Shown piece after piece: positions 53,056 through 61,479 of a DNA stretch of 64,000 nucleotides. Each line of letters starts with the position of its first letter. The stretch's first letter is position 1. Both the position numbers and the translations under genes were made by a program. Source of the DNA: Lachnospiraceae bacterium NC2008 (GTDB lineage Bacteria > Bacillota > Clostridia > Lachnospirales > Lachnospiraceae). The stretch is taken from assembly GCA_000687675.1 (NCBI GenBank), contig JHWS01000007.1, positions 1 to 64,000 of the forward strand, in the 5' to 3' direction. Under the pieces are notes generated by a model. It had not been told where the DNA came from, ran no database searches, and worked only from the letters and a program-made list of their open reading frames with translations.

Positions 53056-54758
53056 GATATTTACAAAAATTTAAAACTTCAGCATTTATCCTACTTTTTC
53101 CGGCTGTTATGCTGGGGATACTTAGTCCCCTTGAAATCTACGCCGGCAATAAGAGCGAGCTTTACTTTGGAATCAGCGACTTTATCTGGCTCTTTGCAGG
53201 TATCAGCCTGGCAGCAGTTGTGGTAGGGGCAGCTTTGCTTGCCCTGCTTCCAAAACTAATCAGGGGCTTCTGTCATATCAGCTGCTTTGCAGTCAGCTTT
53301 ATGATGTATATCCAGAACATGTTCCTTAATAAGAAGCTTATTAAGACAGACGGTAGCAAGGTGGACTGGTCACAGTACGCTACCTACACCAAAATCAACA
53401 CTGCCATCTGGATCATTGTGATCCTTGGCATCATCATAGGCTATTACCTAATCAAAAACCCAAAGAAGAATACAATCGTGGTCTACATCTCAGGGGTTCT
53501 GGCAGCTATCCAGCTTGTGGCAGCAGCCTCTGTCATCATGACCAATCCATATACAGTTGACAACGACCATATCTACATCCTTAATCCTGACAGGGAGTTT
53601 AAGCTGGCTAAGGGGGACAACATCATCGTCATTATCCTGGACCGCTACAGCAATGGCCAGTTCGACCAGATGCTGGAGGACAGGCCTGAGGCCGCAGGCA
53701 TTTATCAGGATTTTATTTACTATAACAACGCAAACAGCAAGTATAACTATACATTTCCATCTATTCCTTACATGATGACCCACGTGGATGCAAACTGTGA
53801 TATCACAGCCAATGAATTCAAGGCAAATGTCTGGGAAGAGGGCATAAGTAAGGAATTCCACGATACTCTTGCCAGCCAGGGATACACCTACAACCTCTAT
53901 ACCAATTCCCAGCAAGCCATCTGCTATGACCCTGAGAATCTAATCGGCTCTGTGGATAATGTGGAAGAACTTCAGGATGTGAAGCGTACAATCAACAAGC
54001 CATATATGCTGTTTATTATGACTAAGACAAGCCTGCTTAAGTATGCACCTTACGCGGCTAAGCCGAGGCTGGAGATTCAGACATTCTACTATGATGGGAT
54101 AGTGAATGTGGAGGGAATGAAGTACTGCTCCAGCGGCAATGACTCATTCTACAAGGGGCTAAAGGAAACGGGGCTTTCTGTAGATGATTCTATGGAGAAC
54201 CAGCTTGTTGTAGCTCATCTTACAGGCCTTCACAACCCGCTCAATATAGACGAGAATGGCAACTCGGTTCCGGACGACTCAGTGACTATCGAGCAATCCC
54301 AGCAGGGCATAAACCTGATGCTTGAGGAGTATTTTAACCAGCTTAAGGCCCTTGGAAAGTACGACGAATCAACTATAATCATAACTTCGGATCACGGCAG
54401 GTATTTTGATACTTATGATCTGCAGCCACTATATCTGATAAAGCCAGCGAAGGATAACGCAAATGCCGGTGGCTCAATGGCTGCAGTAAATAGTTCACAA
54501 GGTGAATTAATTATAAATACAGCACCAATTTCAAGTGAGGATTTTATTCCAACCGTTCTGGATCTTACAGGTCAGGACTATAGCAAGTACGGCACATCTA
54601 TCTTTGACTGGAACGAAGGCGACTCTAGAGAAAGACAGAGCTACTTCCCTAATAATGGTTTTGACGTAATCACATATACTGGTGATAGGAACGATTTAAA
54701 CCAGAAGGCTAAGGATGGGGATTACACCCATATAGATGCTAAAGAGGATTGGAACTAA
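53043..54758 (+). CDS. LTA-synthase-like membrane sulfatase/phosphotransferase, paralogue 2
   Basis: A 571-aa alkaline-phosphatase-superfamily protein with about five membrane helices at residues 10-175. The external domain begins DNIIVIILDRYSNGQF near 200, has KYNYTFPSIPYMMTHV near 238 (nucleophile region), and STIIITSDHGRYFDT near 445 with the metal-binding Asp-His. It is shorter than the paralogue at 23017 (684 aa), but shares helix number, catalytic motifs and the C-terminal YDWNxGDxRERQSY-type end. It likely adds a phospho-alcohol to the envelope glycan. Start TTG 53043 overlaps the CotH gene by 13 bases. Confidence 0.82.
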   Translation: MAGIGYLQKFKTSAFILLFPAVMLGILSPLEIYAGNKSELYFGISDFIWLFAGISLAAVVVGAALLALLPKLIRGFCHISCFAVSFMMYIQNMFLNKKLIKTDGSKVDWSQYATYTKINTAIWIIVILGIIIGYYLIKNPKKNTIVVYISGVLAAIQLVAAASVIMTNPYTVDNDHIYILNPDREFKLAKGDNIIVIILDRYSNGQFDQMLEDRPEAAGIYQDFIYYNNANSKYNYTFPSIPYMMTHVDANCDITANEFKANVWEEGISKEFHDTLASQGYTYNLYTNSQQAICYDPENLIGSVDNVEELQDVKRTINKPYMLFIMTKTSLLKYAPYAAKPRLEIQTFYYDGIVNVEGMKYCSSGNDSFYKGLKETGLSVDDSMENQLVVAHLTGLHNPLNIDENGNSVPDDSVTIEQSQQGINLMLEEYFNQLKALGKYDESTIIITSDHGRYFDTYDLQPLYLIKPAKDNANAGGSMAAVNSSQGELIINTAPISSEDFIPTVLDLTGQDYSKYGTSIFDWNEGDSRERQSYFPNNGFDVITYTGDRNDLNQKAKDGDYTHIDAKEDWN

Positions 54759-54779
54759 GGTATTAATATAAGGATAATA

Positions 54780-56576
54780 ATGAAGAAATCTACTTACATA
54801 TATACAGGGATAATAATCATATTCTTTGCAGTTTTCTGCATCATCAATTTCTGTGGATTTGAGAGCTTTTGCGATTCAGATATGTATCAGGATGTCTATG
54901 TCTCAAAGCTTATTTGGAATAGTAAGTCTATCTTTCCGCCTAACTGGACATTTAGCAACCAGTACTTTGTACTGGCGGCTCCAAATATTGCAGCTGTTGT
55001 TTACGGCATAACTGGCAGCATGAACCTGTCTATGGAGCTGGCTACTACAATATATACCCTGCTTATATTGGCGGCATTTGCCTATATGATAAAGGCAGTA
55101 ACTAGCAACAAAATAGTGATTCTTGTGTCTATCATATGCTTTATGGCAGCAGTTACCGGATATGACATAGTTAACACCCACCAGGGACAGCTGTATTTCC
55201 TGATGGTGTCATATTATGCAAGCTATATATTTACCGTATTCTTGGTGTATGGGGTGTATCTTAGGTATTTATTTGCAAATAGAGAGGAAAAATTTACAGT
55301 AAAGGCTCCTGAATCAAATGACTCTGTATTAAAGGACGCTATATCAGATAAGTGTAATAATAGCGTTGTAAATCACCCTGGCATTTTAGCTTACATCATC
55401 GCCATAATTTTCACAATAGCCACTGGTATGCAGAGTCTGCGCCAGACTGCTATTATGATCCTTCCGCTAGCATTTGTAGAGGGGATTAGATTCTTCTATA
55501 AAGTAATCGGTAAATCCTACACCAAAAAGGACTGGGCCGTAACATGGAAGATGGCAAGTCTTGCCATAACAAATATCATAGCTTACCTATTAGTAGCAGT
55601 TGTTATCAAACCATCCCATTGTGTCCTTTATGGTGGAACCGGTATAAGAAGCATCTCTACATGGGGCCAGGGCTTCGTAAAGTCAGCTGGAAACCTTGCA
55701 AAGATAACCGGAATCCAGAGCCTCTGGGGAGCAAAGAATTATAAGCAGAATATAGTATTAGGATTAATCGCGGTGATGGTAATCTGCGTCGTTATATATG
55801 CAGTGGTATCAGCAATTGTAACCGTAATTAAAACTGCCATAGGAAAGGCAAGTGATAATGTCAACGACAGCAGTGTTACAGTAAGCGACCCTAAAAAAGC
55901 TACTGAAAGACAAATTCAACCTATACATGTTTTAATCATATTGTTCTTCCTAGGCATCTTATCAATCGGCGCTATGGGAACCCTTATGGATATTAAAATC
56001 AGGGATATATATTTCTTTATGTGGTATCCATTGGTGGCAACTTCACTAACATACCTATTAATAGGAAAACCTACTATCGAAGCAAACGCAGATATTCAGA
56101 ATCAAAGCGATGAAGCAATCAACAAAAATAACGCTAGCAATGCAGCAAATAGATACGTCGAACTGGCGATAGTAATCCTTATGTCTATTGCCTTCATAAT
56201 CAGCTATGGTAGTAGCGCTATAAACGCCTTAAACACTACTAAAACCCAGGACCAACTTACCTGCCAGTTCCTAGAAGAAAACCATATCCACTACCTTTAC
56301 GGCCACTGGAACACCGTCCCAGAAATCGCAGTTTTCTCCGACGGCTCCATAACCCCTGGTGGCTGGTACACCACTATATACGACCCAATAGACTACCTTA
56401 ACCCAAAGGGAATATATGAAGACAACCACAACGGCGAAGCCGTCTACCTAATCCTCCCAGAGGAAAAATCCGAAGCATTAAAAATAGCCAGGGACCGTGG
56501 AATAACCCTAAACCAAATCTATTCCACCCCAGCCTACACCATCTACACCGCCGATGGCCAATTGATGGAACAATAA
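54780..56576 (+). CDS. Polytopic membrane protein, probable GT-C-type transferase
   Basis: A 598-aa protein with about 12 hydrophobic segments and a soluble C-terminal tail ending IYTADGQLMEQ. The external segment CDSDMYQDVYVSKLIWNSKS near 35-54, following the first helix, resembles the acidic first loop of GT-C enzymes (arabinofuranosyl- and oligosaccharyl-transferase type). Two stretches with Asn/Ser-rich, low-complexity insertions (near 180 and 440) lie in cytoplasmic loops. A specific family cannot be named. It follows the second LTA-synthase-like gene by 21 bp; no terminator is visible behind it. It is the last gene of the polysaccharide region. Confidence 0.6.
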   Translation: MKKSTYIYTGIIIIFFAVFCIINFCGFESFCDSDMYQDVYVSKLIWNSKSIFPPNWTFSNQYFVLAAPNIAAVVYGITGSMNLSMELATTIYTLLILAAFAYMIKAVTSNKIVILVSIICFMAAVTGYDIVNTHQGQLYFLMVSYYASYIFTVFLVYGVYLRYLFANREEKFTVKAPESNDSVLKDAISDKCNNSVVNHPGILAYIIAIIFTIATGMQSLRQTAIMILPLAFVEGIRFFYKVIGKSYTKKDWAVTWKMASLAITNIIAYLLVAVVIKPSHCVLYGGTGIRSISTWGQGFVKSAGNLAKITGIQSLWGAKNYKQNIVLGLIAVMVICVVIYAVVSAIVTVIKTAIGKASDNVNDSSVTVSDPKKATERQIQPIHVLIILFFLGILSIGAMGTLMDIKIRDIYFFMWYPLVATSLTYLLIGKPTIEANADIQNQSDEAINKNNASNAANRYVELAIVILMSIAFIISYGSSAINALNTTKTQDQLTCQFLEENHIHYLYGHWNTVPEIAVFSDGSITPGGWYTTIYDPIDYLNPKGIYEDNHNGEAVYLILPEEKSEALKIARDRGITLNQIYSTPAYTIYTADGQLMEQ

Positions 56577-56713
56577 CAATAAAAAATAATCTACAAATTA
56601 TAAATTATGATATAATATAATTACAAAGAGGTTGAAAAGAACAAATAGTATTGATAGAATCAAAGAACACCTTTTATTTTAACGAAAGATTATAAAGAAA
56701 GGAGAAACGATAT

Positions 56714-56887
56714 ATGGCAACATCAACATTTAAAAAAGATTTTAGATTAGCTAATTCTAAAGAAGCCGATGTATTTGCAGAGGCTATGAGTACTATTGGT
56801 TCTCCTACATTAAAGAAGAACTTTAAGTCCTCATACAAAAGTGAAAAAGAAGTTAGGGATGTCTTAAGAAAGGCATTGAGTAAGTAA
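56714..56887 (+). CDS. 57-aa antitoxin candidate (ribbon-helix-helix-like)
   Basis: ATG 56714 behind AAAGGAGAAACG starts a 57-codon ORF ending at 56887, too short for many gene callers. It begins MATSTFKKDFRLANSKEADV and ends KALSK. A first strand (STFKKDFRL), a helix (SKEADVFAEAMS) and a basic second half suit a small DNA-binding antitoxin. It is one base from the acetyltransferase gene, the expected order (antitoxin first). Neutralising activity is inferred from context only. TATAAT at 56611-56616 may be the -10 box. Confidence 0.7.
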   Translation: MATSTFKKDFRLANSKEADVFAEAMSTIGSPTLKKNFKSSYKSEKEVRDVLRKALSK

Positions 56888-56888
56888 T

Positions 56889-57470
56889 ATGAAGAATCAT
56901 ATAGTATTATCTTTGAGAGAATTACTTCAAAATGGATATGACGAAAATAAGATAATTGATTCGTTTAAAGGATTTAAATGTCCTCTGGAGAAAGATCTGG
57001 AGGACTTTTTAATTAACAATGCGATTCGCTATGAAAAAGGCAATATTGGAAAAACCTATTTGTTTATAAATTCCAAAGAACTTGAAGAATCAAGATTTGT
57101 TGTAGATGCGTATGTTACTTTAGCAACTAAATCAATTGATATATCTGCTATGTCAGGAAAAGCAAAAAGGAAAATGCTAGGAAATTACCCAGGAAGAGAC
57201 GCTATAAATAACATATCAGCCTTTTTGATTGGTCAATTGGGTAGGTCAGAAGGATGCAATTCAGAAGAGATATCAGGTGAAGACTTACTTAATGAATGTT
57301 ACGCTATTTTTAAACAAGCCAGTGAGTTAGTTGGTGGTGAATTAATAATACTGGAATGCCGAGAGCATATGTATGAAAAGTTTTATGAACACCAAGGATT
57401 TAAAAAAATCAGGGATTCATTAAATGAAGATGGCTTATTTGAGCTATACAAGAAATTAAATTTTGAATAG
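56889..57470 (+). CDS. GNAT-like protein, candidate toxin of the 57-aa partner
   Basis: A 193-aa protein. The N-terminal half (LRELLQNGYDENKIIDSF, FKCPLEKDLEDFLIN) is followed by a GNAT-like core: FVVDAYVTLATKSIDIS, NNISAFLIGQLGRSEGC in place of a classical R-x-x-G-x-G/A motif, and the final IILECREHMYEKFYEHQGFK, which is the usual last strand-helix of acetyltransferases such as TacT/AtaT toxins. Those toxins acetylate aminoacyl-tRNA and pair with small antitoxins. Here the acetyl-CoA loop is atypical, so catalysis is not assured. It ends 13 bp before a bidirectional terminator. Confidence 0.7.
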   Translation: MKNHIVLSLRELLQNGYDENKIIDSFKGFKCPLEKDLEDFLINNAIRYEKGNIGKTYLFINSKELEESRFVVDAYVTLATKSIDISAMSGKAKRKMLGNYPGRDAINNISAFLIGQLGRSEGCNSEEISGEDLLNECYAIFKQASELVGGELIILECREHMYEKFYEHQGFKKIRDSLNEDGLFELYKKLNFE

Positions 57471-57482
57471 AAAAATTTATAT

Positions 57483-57521
57483 AAAAAACTAACCAGCCCA
57501 CTACGAACTGGTTAGTTTTTT
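57483..57521. terminator. Bidirectional terminator
   Basis: AAAAAACTAACCAG (57483-57496) pairs with CTGGTTAGTTTTTT (57508-57521). It ends the GNAT gene on plus and overlaps the stop codon of the XRE gene on minus. Confidence 0.92.
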
Positions 57522-57845
57522 ATAATACGCAAGAATCCTTTTTCCCAACTCCGACTCCGGATCCATAATTTCACACGCCAATTCATATTGCAAAGTATTA
57601 TTTTCCTTAGAAATATATATAGAATCTGCCTCTGGATTATCTGTTTCCCCAGTTAAATATGCAACAGATGTTTCTAGTTGAGTAGCTATAAAAATAAGCA
57701 TCTGTGGGGATGGAGATCGAAGTCCCTGTTCATAGCGCAGGTAGCCTATAGGTGATAATCCAACTAATTTGGCGGCCTGGGCTTTATTTAATTTCTTTAA
57801 TTTACGAGCAGATATAAGTCTTTCAGGAATTAATTCATATTTCAT
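57501..57845 (-). CDS. XRE family regulator
   Basis: A 114-aa helix-turn-helix protein starting MKYELIPERLISARKLKKL; an upstream in-frame ATG at 57878 would add 11 residues without a better ribosome site. The HTH lies at residues 10-65 (LNKAQAAKLVGLSPIGYLRY, EQGLRSPSPQMLIFIA), and TSVAYLTGETDNP is the usual helix end. It is divergent from the AAA+ ATPase gene with a 12-4-12 inverted repeat in between, so it probably represses one or both. Confidence 0.88.
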   Translation of the reverse strand: MKYELIPERLISARKLKKLNKAQAAKLVGLSPIGYLRYEQGLRSPSPQMLIFIATQLETSVAYLTGETDNPEADSIYISKENNTLQYELACEIMDPESELGKRILAYYKKLTSS

Positions 57846-57917
57846 AGTAAATACTCCCATTAATCTAAAGAATATCATAACAAAGTCCTCTAAGCGAGGC
57901 TATATTTCAAAATGCTG

Positions 57918-57976
57918 TTGACATCTCCAAAAAAGCATAATAATATAATGACCATCGGTTATATAACCAACGGTCA
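57918..57976 (+). promoter_or_regulatory. Promoter and operator before the AAA+ ATPase gene
   Basis: TTGACA (57918-57923), 17-bp spacer, TAATAT (57941-57946); TATAAT overlaps at 57944-57949. The start region is covered by an inverted repeat 57949-57976: TGACCATCGGTT, ATAT, AACCAACGGTCA, where 10 of 12 positions match. A repressor here (probably the divergent XRE) would block initiation. Confidence 0.75.
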
Positions 57977-57997
57977 CAAAAAATTATGAAGGAGTAA

Positions 57998-59104
57998 ATG
58001 ATGAAAGTAATTAGTACAGGAATAGAATATGATATTTATCCAGATAACATGAAGAGCTATGACAGCTTACCAGCAGGATACTATAACGTTAAATTCTCAC
58101 AAAGATCAGGTTTTTGGCTTGAAAAATACCCAGAACTTGTAATATCCGATACCAAGATTTATGGTATTCACATCAGTAAGGTAAACAAAGTTCTTACTTC
58201 CTTTGATGCCTTTGAAAGAAATCTTGGTGTAATCTTAAGCGGAGACAAGGGCATAGGAAAATCACTGTTTGCAAGGCTTCTTGGAAAAAGCGCAGTTAAG
58301 AAGGGTATGCCAGTTATAATAGTAGACAGATTCTATGAGGGCATAGGAACATTTATAGACAAGATTGATCAGGAAGTTATGGTTCTGTTTGATGAATTCG
58401 ATAAAACATTCTCCAGAGAGGAAAATGACTTCGACCCACAAGCGTCCCTTCTATCATTATTCGATGGTGTTTCACCTGGAAAGAAGCTTTTCGTAGTAAC
58501 TTGTAATTATCTGAAGAATCTGAATGGCTTTATGGTCAATCGTCCAGGAAGATTTCATTATCATTTTAGATTTGATTATCCTAGTGCAAATGATATCAAG
58601 GAATATCTATCAGATAAGCTGAGAAAAGAATATTATGGTGAAATCGAAAAAGTAATAGGGTTTTCGAACCGTGTAGGCTTAAATTACGATTCTCTAAGAG
58701 CCATAGCCTTTGAACTTAACCAGGGACTGACATTTTCTGAAGCAATAAAAGATGTGAATATCGTAAATATTGAGGAAGAAATATACAAGGTTCAGGCTAT
58801 ATTCAAAGATGGAACGGTATTAACTAACAAAAGAGTCTATATGGATACTTTTAGTGATGAGGAGAAAGAGGTAACTCTTCGTGATAGCCGTGGCAGTTAT
58901 GCCGGAGAAATCACTTTTGTACCAAGTAACCTTGATTATGATACTAGTACAGCATGCCTTGGCATAAATGCAAGCGAAGTAAGTCTTGATTATTGTAACT
59001 ATGAAGATGACGATAAGGAAAAACTTGCCAAGTTGGTCAAAAAAGAACTTTCAAAGGTGGTAATCCGTCGTGTATATGATAAAAACTTGCACTATGCCGT
59101 GTAG
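57998..59104 (+). CDS. AAA+ ATPase under XRE control
   Basis: A 368-aa ATPase. Walker A GDKGIGKS is at residues 82-89, Walker B VMVLFDEFD at 127-135, and MVNRPGRFHYHFRF near 182 supplies an arginine finger. An unrecognised N-terminal domain (1-65) and a C-terminal domain of about 100 residues (KDGTVLTNKRVYMDTFSDEE) surround it. It resembles stand-alone AAA proteins of phages and mobile elements; no substrate is known. ATG 57998 follows GAAGGAGTAA; the next codon is also ATG. The divergent XRE gene and operator suggest silencing until a signal arrives. Confidence 0.82.
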   Translation: MMKVISTGIEYDIYPDNMKSYDSLPAGYYNVKFSQRSGFWLEKYPELVISDTKIYGIHISKVNKVLTSFDAFERNLGVILSGDKGIGKSLFARLLGKSAVKKGMPVIIVDRFYEGIGTFIDKIDQEVMVLFDEFDKTFSREENDFDPQASLLSLFDGVSPGKKLFVVTCNYLKNLNGFMVNRPGRFHYHFRFDYPSANDIKEYLSDKLRKEYYGEIEKVIGFSNRVGLNYDSLRAIAFELNQGLTFSEAIKDVNIVNIEEEIYKVQAIFKDGTVLTNKRVYMDTFSDEEKEVTLRDSRGSYAGEITFVPSNLDYDTSTACLGINASEVSLDYCNYEDDDKEKLAKLVKKELSKVVIRRVYDKNLHYAV

Positions 59105-59139
59105 ACCATACACCCGTGGGCAAATGCTCGATTAACCTA

Positions 59140-59172
59140 AAACTCACTGGATTAAACTTCAGTGAGTTTTTC
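59140..59172 (+). terminator. Terminator after the AAA+ ATPase gene
   Basis: AACTCACTG (59141-59149) pairs with CAGTGAGTT (59160-59168), followed by five or more T to 59172. Confidence 0.9.
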
Positions 59173-59182
59173 TAATATATAT

Positions 59183-59247
59183 ATTATAGTAAAATGTATT
59201 ATAGTAAAACTTATTATAGTAAAACGTATTGTATAATAGTTATACGT
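59183..59247 (+). promoter_or_regulatory. Three 15-bp tandem repeats and a promoter-operator palindrome
   Basis: ATTATAGTAAAA plus three variable bases occurs at 59183-59197, 59198-59212 and 59213-59227. The last copy runs into a palindrome 59224-59247 (ACGTAT ... ATACGT) containing GTATAAT. The same palindrome recurs at 59780-59803 before the next gene. The repeats look like binding sites for a regulator ahead of a -10 box; no such regulator is identified in the window. Confidence 0.7.
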
Positions 59248-59309
59248 ATAATCGTTTACAATAATATGGGGAATAAAGAAGAGTATGACAAATGCTAAGG
59301 GGGTATATT

Positions 59310-59765
59310 ATGCACAGACTATACGAAAACGAAGACATAGTTATTTTTTGGAATTCTGATCGCTGCTTTCATGCAAAGAGGTGCGTAACTGGAAGCCCTA
59401 AGACATTTGACATAAATAGGAAGCCTTGGATTCAGCTGGGCCATGCCGATAATAAAGAAGTCTGGCAGGCTATATCACAGTGTCCATCCGGAGCCCTTTC
59501 CTGCCTCTATAGACATGGCATCGACATAACTATAGATTTGGAAGGCCAGAAAAGCCTGGCCCTAGACGGAGACAAGGTAATAGGCGAATGCGACTATGAT
59601 ATCTCAGATGGCGTATGGAACATCTACCACACCGAAGTATCTCCAGACTATAAGGGTAAAGGCATCGCCAAAAGATTGGTATATAAGGTCATCGAAGCCT
59701 CTGAACGCCAAAAAGTCAAGCTAGAGGCTAGCTGTTCATATGCTAAAAAAGTGATAGAAGAGTAA
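59310..59765 (+). CDS. Ferredoxin-like (Fer4_19) and GNAT fusion protein
   Basis: A 151-aa protein. The N-terminal part has RCFHAKRCVTGSP and ISQCPSGALSC, the three-to-four cysteine pattern of the short Fer4_19 iron-sulphur domain. The C-terminal part (about 85-150: DGVWNIYHTEVSPDYKGKGI, AKRLVYKVIEASERQ) is a YjdJ-type minimal GNAT acetyltransferase. Such fusions are known in Firmicutes with unknown substrate. ATG 59310 follows AAGGGGG at 59296-59302; an earlier in-frame ATG at 59292 is less likely. Its promoter carries three tandem repeats. Confidence 0.85.
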   Translation: MHRLYENEDIVIFWNSDRCFHAKRCVTGSPKTFDINRKPWIQLGHADNKEVWQAISQCPSGALSCLYRHGIDITIDLEGQKSLALDGDKVIGECDYDISDGVWNIYHTEVSPDYKGKGIAKRLVYKVIEASERQKVKLEASCSYAKKVIEE

Positions 59766-59779
59766 CTATATATAGTAAA

Positions 59780-59803
59780 ACGTATAGTATAATAGTTATA
59801 CGT
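59780..59803 (+). promoter_or_regulatory. Second copy of the promoter-operator palindrome
   Basis: ACGTATA, GTATAATAGT, TATACGT: 24 bp with a perfect 7-bp outer inverted repeat, differing by one base from the copy at 59224-59247, preceded by TATAGTAAA as in the tandem repeats. It lies 18 bp before the GNAT-methyltransferase ORF, so both genes share one control. Confidence 0.75.
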
Positions 59804-59820
59804 CAAATGTTTCCAGCAAA

Positions 59821-61359
59821 ATGGAGATTAAAGAAGATATGAAGAATAACATCATCTACAAAAATATACCTACCCTTGAACTAACAAAAGAACAATTAGA
59901 ACAGTGCTCAAAGTTGTTTAGCGAAAACTATGGCAAATACTCAGAAAAATCTGTTATACGACCAGGTGAACGAGTAAAAATGGGCGTGTCCTATTATCAA
60001 AAAAACTATGTTAAAGATAATTTTTCTGTAGCATTGGCAATTGATAAGGAAGAAATCATAGGTCAGGCATTTTATATTCGTAAGAACTATGAAAAGGTTG
60101 GAACTATGACATGGATAGTCCAGCTTGTTGTCAATAAAACTTACCGAAAAATGGGTATTGCCAGTAAACTACTTAGATCAATATGGGGATTTTCTGATGA
60201 TTTTGCTTGGGGACTTGCTACAGCTAACCCTTGTACAGTAAAAACACTTGAAAGTGCTACTATGCGTAAGTGTAAGCCTGCCATAATTGAAAAACATCTG
60301 AAAGATATAAGCCTCATTGGCAAGGATATAGGTTTTGTAAAAGATGGCGCCTTAGAGGTAGACAAACACTCATCTCAGGTCAACTCTCATTTTGATGTAG
60401 ATAATAGCAGTTTTGAAGGAAAGGAAGAGTATGAGAACAGGCTAGGAAAATTAAGGCCTGGACGAGAGTGGCTTGCTTTTACCTTTAGAGAGCAAGGTAT
60501 ATATAAGAGCATATACAAGAGCAAATTCAACCGAATAATAAAATTCTCTGAAGAACAACTTAGAGATGCATACAGCAGAATGTCTATGAAGAATCAGAAA
60601 TGGGCATCAGGACAGAAAAATGAAATAGATTATATTCTAAGTAAAATTAACAATTCTAGCAAAAATTTGAAAATAATTGATTTTGGATGCGGTGTTGGAA
60701 GACACAGTCTAGAGCTCGCCCAAAAAGGATTTAATGTATACGGAATAGATTATTCAGAAGACCATATAGCAAGTGCTGAGAAAAATGCCAGCGATAAGAA
60801 AATTACTAATACCAAGTTTGTTTGCGGAGATATCAGAAAGTTTAAAGGCAAATCAAAATATGACTTGGCACTCTGCCTTTATGATGTTATCGGCTCATAT
60901 CCAGATAAAAGAAATAATGAAAGAATTCTTCAGATAATATACAATTCGTTAGAAATAGGTGGATTTTTGGCTCTGTCTGTTATGAATTACGAATTAACAG
61001 ATAAAATAGTTCCAAATAAGCAAAAGGGTAAAGTAAAAGAAAATCCTGATTTATTACTAAAACTTAAGCCAGCTACTATTATGCAGACAACTGGAGATAT
61101 CTTTGATCCAAAATATATAGTAATTGATAAAGATGAGCACCTGATATACAGAAAAGAGCAATTTTCAAATGACGGTAAATTGTCAGCAGAATATGTAATT
61201 CGTGATAAACGATATACTATGAAGGAAATCGTAGAAATGCTGCAAAAGAAAGGCTTTAAAATTGTTGATAAACGTTATGTAAGGGCTGGACACTTTGATG
61301 AGGCCTTAGAACCATCAGATGCACATGCAAAAGAAATCCTCATTATTGCGAAAAAATAA
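59821..61359 (+). CDS. GNAT acetyltransferase fused to a class I SAM methyltransferase
   Basis: A 512-aa two-domain protein. The N-terminal GNAT (about 10-150) shows TWIVQLVVNKTYRKMGIASK, which is motif A. The C-terminal class I methyltransferase begins near 250; motif I is IIDFGCGVGRHSLELAQKGF (about 282-301), followed by NVYGIDYSEDHIASAEKNA and LALCLYDVIGSYPDKRN. Both domains look intact. A substrate cannot be named. ATG 59821 or 59839 (MKNNIIYKNIP, with GGAGATTAAAG upstream) are possible starts. It shares the promoter-operator palindrome with the upstream acetyltransferase gene. Confidence 0.85.
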   Translation: MEIKEDMKNNIIYKNIPTLELTKEQLEQCSKLFSENYGKYSEKSVIRPGERVKMGVSYYQKNYVKDNFSVALAIDKEEIIGQAFYIRKNYEKVGTMTWIVQLVVNKTYRKMGIASKLLRSIWGFSDDFAWGLATANPCTVKTLESATMRKCKPAIIEKHLKDISLIGKDIGFVKDGALEVDKHSSQVNSHFDVDNSSFEGKEEYENRLGKLRPGREWLAFTFREQGIYKSIYKSKFNRIIKFSEEQLRDAYSRMSMKNQKWASGQKNEIDYILSKINNSSKNLKIIDFGCGVGRHSLELAQKGFNVYGIDYSEDHIASAEKNASDKKITNTKFVCGDIRKFKGKSKYDLALCLYDVIGSYPDKRNNERILQIIYNSLEIGGFLALSVMNYELTDKIVPNKQKGKVKENPDLLLKLKPATIMQTTGDIFDPKYIVIDKDEHLIYRKEQFSNDGKLSAEYVIRDKRYTMKEIVEMLQKKGFKIVDKRYVRAGHFDEALEPSDAHAKEILIIAKK

Positions 61360-61479
61360 TGAAGATTTCCAAGAGTGTTCGCCTGGGTCTTTAAGGTGAG
61401 AGGGAAATAGTGTATAAAATGATGCTATAATTAATTTGTAAGGAATCTTTTGTGATTTAGGACTTTGGATATATATATT

